The notes under the pieces are model-generated. The model was not told where the DNA came from and did not search any database. It was given only the letters and a program-made list of their open reading frames with translations. From contig NZ_WJFC01000329.1 in assembly GCF_009725235.1 (NCBI RefSeq), positions 1 to 9,812 on the forward strand: a stretch of 9,812 nt of DNA. The letters run 5' to 3'. The position numbers were made by a program, and so were the translations under genes. Of the stretch, positions 6,481-9,812 are shown piece by piece; position 1 is the first letter of the stretch; each line of letters starts with the position of its first letter. The DNA is from Scytonema sp. UIC 10036. Lineage in GTDB: Bacteria > Cyanobacteriota > Cyanobacteriia > Cyanobacteriales > Nostocaceae.

Positions 6481-7386
6481 ATGACAATAAGCATTATTGT
6501 TCACGGTGGAGCAAAAACGATTTTAAAGGAAAAAGTAGACGCGAACAATGCAGGCTGCTTGGCAGCTGTAGAAGCAGGTTGGGCAATACTGAAGCAAGGG
6601 GGTAGTGCTGGAGCAGCTGTTGAGGCAGCAATTCGCGTTCTTGAAGCAGATCCTACATTTAACGCAGGTTTTGGTGCAGTTCTTAACACTCAGGGAGAGG
6701 TAGAACTAGATGCAGCAATCATGGAAGGTGCTACCTTAGGCTGGGGAGCAGTCGCGGCAGTTCAAGGTGTGCGCCATCCTATCTCGGTAGCGCGTAAGAT
6801 TATGGATAAAAAACCAATGCTGCTTGTAGCGCAAAGTGCAGAACGCTATGCCGCAGAAAACGGAGCCGAAATGTGTGCAAAAGAAAACTTAATTGCTGAA
6901 GAGCAGCAGCAACAATGGGAAGAGGAGCAGGAAGTTATCGATCGCCCCAATACTATTGGCTGTGTAGCTTTGGATAGCAACGGTACCTTAGTGGCTGGTA
7001 CCTCAACGGGCGGCACCACAAATCAACCCGCAGGTCGCGTTGGTGACACTGCAGTTGTTGGCTCTGGCTTATACGCTGATAATCGACTTGGTGCATGCTC
7101 AACTACAGGTGATGGCGAGTCGATTATTCCAGTTGTTTTATCTAAAACTGCGATTGATTTCCTTACTGGAGACAGACACCCAGACGAAGCAGCACAGATG
7201 GCCATTGACTTTTTAGCCTCTAGGGTAGAAGGAGAAGCAGGCTGTATCCTTTTGGATCGGCAAGGAAGAGTTGGTTGGGCGCATAACTCATCGGATATGG
7301 CTTGTGCTTACATGACTGAGTTACAGGACAAGCCAAGTGCATTTACAAGAAGGTATGCTCAAGAACCTGCTTTTGCAGGAGGTTGA
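6481..7386 (+). CDS. iaaA: Isoaspartyl peptidase / L-asparaginase, plant type (Ntn-hydrolase)
   Basis: This enzyme hydrolyses isoaspartyl dipeptides from damaged proteins and, more weakly, L-asparagine. It is made as one chain that cleaves itself into alpha and beta subunits. The protein is 301 aa from ATG 6481 (AGGA at 6472-6475); E. coli IaaA is about 320 aa. Visible landmarks are the N-terminal IIVHGGA (5-11), GGSAGAAVEAAIRVLE (40-55), FNAGFGAVLN (60-69), the cleavage site and nucleophile Thr158 in NTIGCVALD, TSTGGTTNQPAGRVGD (174-189, with Arg186 and Asp189 for substrate binding), and TTGDGE (208-213). The linker before Thr158 is Gln/Glu-rich (139-151), as expected for the flexible alpha tail. 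All key residues are present. It may also serve cyanophycin-derived beta-Asp-Arg dipeptides, a known role of this family in cyanobacteria. It stands alone. Confidence 0.93.
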   Translation: MTISIIVHGGAKTILKEKVDANNAGCLAAVEAGWAILKQGGSAGAAVEAAIRVLEADPTFNAGFGAVLNTQGEVELDAAIMEGATLGWGAVAAVQGVRHPISVARKIMDKKPMLLVAQSAERYAAENGAEMCAKENLIAEEQQQQWEEEQEVIDRPNTIGCVALDSNGTLVAGTSTGGTTNQPAGRVGDTAVVGSGLYADNRLGACSTTGDGESIIPVVLSKTAIDFLTGDRHPDEAAQMAIDFLASRVEGEAGCILLDRQGRVGWAHNSSDMACAYMTELQDKPSAFTRRYAQEPAFAGG

Positions 7387-7798
7387 GATAATACGAAGTT
7401 GCGAGCGAAGATATCAACCACAACAACCTCATTCTGTTGCTTCTGCCATCACTAGGTTGACAAACAAACTCTGTCATGCGTGGCTTAGATTGATTTAAAG
7501 TAACGACTCTTGTTGCGTTTAACTTCTAGCCAGAGAATGGATTTATTATAAAAAAGGCAGAGGACAGTTATGCAGAAGGGACGAAAAGTATTTTTATTTG
7601 TCCTAGTGTCAGTAGCTCATGACGAATAGTTAGAGCAACTCTATTTTGATGGCTGAATTTAAAGATTTGTCAAGCAGAAAAAAAATTGTCAAATAAGTCA
7701 AAAAATCTGTCAATATATATGAGAGTGTGTATCTATGGTCAGCACCCCGCTCTGAAGAAACAGGCACTACTCCTCTGCTTATCCAACCCCGTAAGAGG
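7387..7798. other. Non-coding spacer between asparaginase and the leader frame
   Basis: No supported gene. Four GTCAA pentamers fall within 45 bases (starting at 7669, 7688, 7697 and 7709) next to an alternating TATATAT stretch at 7714-7720. This may be the promoter or operator region of the downstream gene. No terminator hairpin after the asparaginase gene was found. Confidence 0.4.
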
Positions 7799-7885
7799 AT
7801 GACTAATAAATTAGCTCGTGTCGTGTTTCCTACGCGACCTGAAGGTGCGCGGTTTCCACACTCCCGGAGGTTTTTAGATGAGTGA
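7799..7885 (+). CDS. Possible 28-aa leader peptide overlapping the next gene's start
   Basis: ATG 7799 opens 28 codons ending at TGA 7883-7885, so the frame runs over the Shine-Dalgarno and the ATG (7878) of the next gene. The peptide is basic and rich in Arg and Pro (VVFPTRPEGARFPHSRR at residues 8-24). An AAGAGG at 7793-7798 touches the ATG, too close for a good ribosome site. It could be a real leader peptide, a remnant, or simply an open frame inside a structured leader. No known family is recognised. Confidence 0.3.
   Translation: MTNKLARVVFPTRPEGARFPHSRRFLDE
7833..7870 (+). promoter_or_regulatory. Leader hairpin and strong Shine-Dalgarno before the 154-aa gene
   Basis: CGCGACC (7833-7839) pairs with GGT-CGCG (7844-7851, one bulged G) around a TGAA loop. 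Fifteen bases on, GGAGG at 7866-7870 lies 7 nt before ATG 7878, the best ribosome site in the window. The GC-rich character contrasts with the AT-rich spacer around it. Confidence 0.5.
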
Positions 7886-8342
7886 CGACCTAAGTACCCC
7901 AGACTTGAAAACAACGATGGCAGAGTCAATCTCCGAGCCAATTACACCATATCAGGCGATTCAAAAATATTTTGAAGTTGTTGAGGCAGTCCAGAAAGCT
8001 TTAGGTATGGAGCCTGCAAGCGATCGCAAGCCAGCCATTGAGCCAGAGATTGAGAACGAGTTAATTGAGTTAGAACCCGTAGAACCCGACACGGAAATAG
8101 GATCGGGTATAGTAACTCCCCAACCTCTTGTTGAAAAAAATAACAATTGGACTGCTGAACAACTAGCAGAGGAAAAGTGTTATTTAGCAGAGTTAAAGGC
8201 AGAAAACCTAAAGATGAGCGCTAACAATCATAAAAGATTTATTGAAGCTCAAGCTAACTTTGCCAACACTCAAGCTCTGTTTGCAGCCAGTCTATTCAGA
8301 TTTAGTTCTAGAAAGCAGGAGAAAAGCAGGCAACAATCTTGA
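7878..8342 (+). CDS. Acidic hypothetical protein, function unknown
   Basis: The product is 154 aa, with its start fixed by GGAGG seven bases before ATG. Three parts are visible. Residues 1-45 are polar, with a short possible helix YQAIQKYFEVVEAVQKALGM. Residues 46-90 are very acidic and rich in Glu, Pro and Ile (ELIELEPVEPDTE), probably disordered. Residues 91-154 form a probable helix with WTAEQLAEEKCYLAELKAEN and a Phe/Ala/Gln stretch (FIEAQANFANTQALFAASLF), ending in a basic tail SSRKQEKSRQQS. No membrane span, signal peptide or catalytic motif is seen. An acidic middle with a basic tail suggests a protein- or nucleic-acid-binding adaptor, which is speculation. A HIP1 site lies inside (8020-8027). 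The gene converges with cheR. Confidence 0.7.
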   Translation: MSDDLSTPDLKTTMAESISEPITPYQAIQKYFEVVEAVQKALGMEPASDRKPAIEPEIENELIELEPVEPDTEIGSGIVTPQPLVEKNNNWTAEQLAEEKCYLAELKAENLKMSANNHKRFIEAQANFANTQALFAASLFRFSSRKQEKSRQQS

Positions 8343-8417
8343 TTTGTGAGAATAGAAGCTCAGATCCCCGACAACTTCTGCGGATGCCGTTGGCGAATGG
8401 TGGGTCTGACCCCTCAC

Positions 8418-8533
8418 CTCGTTCCCAGGCTCCGCCTGGGAATGCCTTAAGGGAGGCTCCGCCTCCAGTGTGCAACTAGGTAAGCGAGGCAGAGCCTCGC
8501 GATCTGCATTCCCAGGTAGAACCTGGGAACGAG
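8418..8533. repeat. Four-hairpin palindromic element, copy B (intact)
   Basis: The terminal inverted repeats are 28 bp (8418-8445 and 8506-8533 region) with three differences; both termini read CTCGTTCCCAGG inward. Hairpin 1 has arms CCCAGGC/GCCTGGG, hairpin 2 GGAGGC/GCCTCC (8452-8466), hairpin 3 GCGAGGC/GCCTCGC (8484-8500), hairpin 4 CCCAGGT/ACCTGGG. In hairpin 4 the closing C-G pair of hairpin 1 has become T-A, so pairing is kept. It sits between the convergent 154-aa gene and cheR and could also stop transcription from both sides. No coding content. Confidence 0.85.
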
Positions 8534-8575
8534 AGTTTGACTTAGGACAGACGAGACTGCTATATTTAGAATTCA

Positions 8576-9436
8576 TTAAATTTGTTTAAATGCCTGGACT
8601 AATAGCTGAGGGTTGAAATGAGGCTGCGGCACCTTGGCAAAAATGCGATGCGTAATATTTACGGTTGTGAAGAGGTTTGAATTAGCTGCCGTCTCACTAC
8701 TACCAAGAAAGAGGAAACCGCTCTCCTTAAGGCTAAAGTAAAAGCGTACTAAAGTTCTAGTTTGTGCTTCTTGACTGAAATAAATCAATGTGTTCCGGCA
8801 TACTAATAAGTCAATCCGAGGTATTGGAGTGTCGTGAATTATATTGTGATGTTGAAAAATAATGGAGCGGCGTAAGTCATGGCGGAAAACATAATAGTTA
8901 TTGGCTAGTTCAAAATATCGATTCAACAGAGACTGGGGAATATTTTTGACTTCATCACTGAGATAACTGCCACGGGTGGCTTGATTCAGTGCCTTTTCAC
9001 TTATATCTGTGCCGTAAATTCTTACCCTTTGGCGAAACTGTTGTAATCCAACGCTTTCAGCCAAAATCATTGCTAAAGTATAAGTCTCTTGTCCAAAAGC
9101 ACATCCTGCACTCCACACACGGATGTCTTCATCTGGTAACTTACTTGCAATGATTTCAGGAACAATCTGACTGCTGAGATAATCCCAATCAGCTTTATCC
9201 CTGAAAAAGCTAGTCACACTAATCTGTAGGGCATTGAAAACGTGAGTAACTTCTTCTGAATGCTCTTCTAAATAGTCTTTGTACTCTCTGAAGGATTGGA
9301 TGGATATTTGTCGCATCCGATAATAAATTCGACGCCTTAAGCTGTTACTTTTATAACTGCTAAAATCAAAGTTGTGTTTTTGCCTCAAGTAGTCTAGTAA
9401 TGCCTCAAAATCATCTTGCTCTAGTCCTGAAGACAT
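8576..9436 (-). CDS. cheR: CheR-type protein-glutamate O-methyltransferase
   Basis: CheR enzymes move a methyl group from S-adenosylmethionine to glutamates of chemoreceptors. The start is ATG 9436, with AAAGGT about nine bases upstream; a GTG at 9505 would add 23 residues of no family character. The 286 aa are a normal CheR length. The N-terminal helical domain covers about 5-72 (SLRRRIYYRM at 32-41). Next come VTSFFRD with the conserved Thr75 and Arg79, the SAM loop WSAGCAFGQETYTLAM (108-123), acidic GTDIS with Asp144, LLVCRNTLIYF (210-220) and LGSSETA (244-250). The usual GEEPYS reads GQETYT here, a mild departure. No receptor, CheB, CheA or CheW gene is nearby, so its target is unknown; it may belong to a phototaxis or stress signalling set elsewhere. 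Confidence 0.88.
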   Translation of the reverse strand: MSSGLEQDDFEALLDYLRQKHNFDFSSYKSNSLRRRIYYRMRQISIQSFREYKDYLEEHSEEVTHVFNALQISVTSFFRDKADWDYLSSQIVPEIIASKLPDEDIRVWSAGCAFGQETYTLAMILAESVGLQQFRQRVRIYGTDISEKALNQATRGSYLSDEVKNIPQSLLNRYFELANNYYVFRHDLRRSIIFQHHNIIHDTPIPRIDLLVCRNTLIYFSQEAQTRTLVRFYFSLKESGFLFLGSSETAANSNLFTTVNITHRIFAKVPQPHFNPQLLVQAFKQI

Positions 9437-9533
9437 TTGAGTTACCTTTGATTTACTATAAACTCCTCCATCGCCCTCACAGATAAGCGTGGCAGATCTT
9501 GGCACAGCATTTAACAGGCAAGAAGACTCCTAT

Positions 9534-9565
9534 TGTAAGAGAGATTGGATGTAAGAGAGATTGGA
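9534..9565. repeat. Tandem 16-bp direct repeat upstream of cheR
   Basis: TGTAAGAGAGATTGGA occurs twice back to back (9534-9549 and 9550-9565) without a mismatch. It lies about 98-129 bp upstream of the cheR start, where promoter or operator sites would be. It may be a regulator-binding pair or a slipped duplication. Confidence 0.75.
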
Positions 9566-9729
9566 GTGTTTGCGATTTTATTGAGGTTGATTTTCAATTG
9601 ATATTAAAATTATTATCACTTTAAGTAAAGAAGAACATTTAAAATTTACAATTCTTTAAAAAGCTTTATTTTACTTTAGCCCACGCAGGTAAGCTTCGTC
9701 TGTATAGTCCCTATATTTCAATAAAAAAA
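9566..9729. other. AT-rich spacer left of the edge terminator
   Basis: No frame or hairpin of note was found. It probably holds the cheR promoter region together with the tandem repeat. Confidence 0.4.
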
Positions 9730-9760
9730 TCTCCCTCTAGACCGCAACATTAGAGGGAGA
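9730..9760 (-). terminator. Rho-independent terminator for a minus-strand gene beyond the right edge
   Basis: TCTCCCTCTA (9730-9739) and TAGAGGGAGA (9751-9760) form a perfect 10-bp stem with an 11-nt loop. Read on the minus strand the stem is followed by TTTTTTTAT, a good T tract. The plus strand lacks one. The gene it ends must start to the right of the window. Confidence 0.8.
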
Positions 9761-9812
9761 ACAAGGTCAGAGGACATCCAAAACATCACTAAACTGGAAG
9801 TATACTTAATAC

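Noticed and set aside
7630..7941. Minus-strand frame of 103 aa across the leader of the 154-aa gene
   Set aside because: It covers the leader, the strong Shine-Dalgarno and the first codons of the plus-strand gene, and its composition is not protein-like in any family I know.
8292..8576. Minus-strand frame of 94 aa between the 154-aa gene and cheR
   Set aside because: Most of it is translation of the four-hairpin palindromic element, so not a real gene.
9437..9505. N-terminal extension of CheR from GTG 9505
   Set aside because: The extra 23 residues show no CheR similarity, and ATG 9436 has an AAAGGT ribosome site.

Overview
The window looks like a chromosomal segment of a cyanobacterium, most likely a filamentous one. 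Six perfect copies of the HIP1 octamer GCGATCGC occur (starting at 967, 2108, 2536, 3422, 6385 and 8020), where well under one would be expected by chance in 9.8 kb. A cyanobacterial-type class III PHA synthase pair is present. The spacers carry palindromic repeats of a kind I associate with Nostocales-like genomes. No tRNA, rRNA, CRISPR array, transposase or phage gene is visible.

Left part (1-1751): a terminator-like hairpin at the edge, a small conserved-looking soluble protein of 70 aa (+), a 79-aa single-span membrane protein (-), and the first 90 codons of a PHB-depolymerase-like esterase that stops before its catalytic serine. Centre-left (1817-3361): phaE and phaC, the two subunits of a class III polyhydroxyalkanoate synthase, 15 bp apart. 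PhaC has an intact Cys-Asp-His triad. PhaE is only about 155 aa and corresponds to the C-terminal half of the usual protein. Centre (3517-5194): a receiver-only response regulator (+) convergent with a soluble histidine kinase that has an RsbR-like N-terminal domain (-).

Centre-right (5195-6480): a spacer rich in palindromes encloses the C-terminal remnant of a short-chain dehydrogenase. An isoaspartyl peptidase/L-asparaginase gene follows (6481-7386). Right part: a structured leader with a 28-codon upstream frame that overlaps the start of an unrecognised acidic protein (7878-8342), a second four-hairpin palindromic element, a CheR-type methyltransferase (-), a tandem 16-bp repeat in the cheR upstream region, and a terminator for a minus-strand gene beyond the right edge.

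The functional themes are carbon storage (PHB synthesis), signalling (response regulator, kinase, CheR) and turnover of isoaspartyl peptides or asparagine. I see no clearly new multi-gene system. The most interesting items are the half-length PhaE beside a half-length esterase (possibly one deletion scar), the two related four-hairpin elements of which one seems to have been invaded by a second palindromic element, and the overlapping leader frame at 7799-7885.
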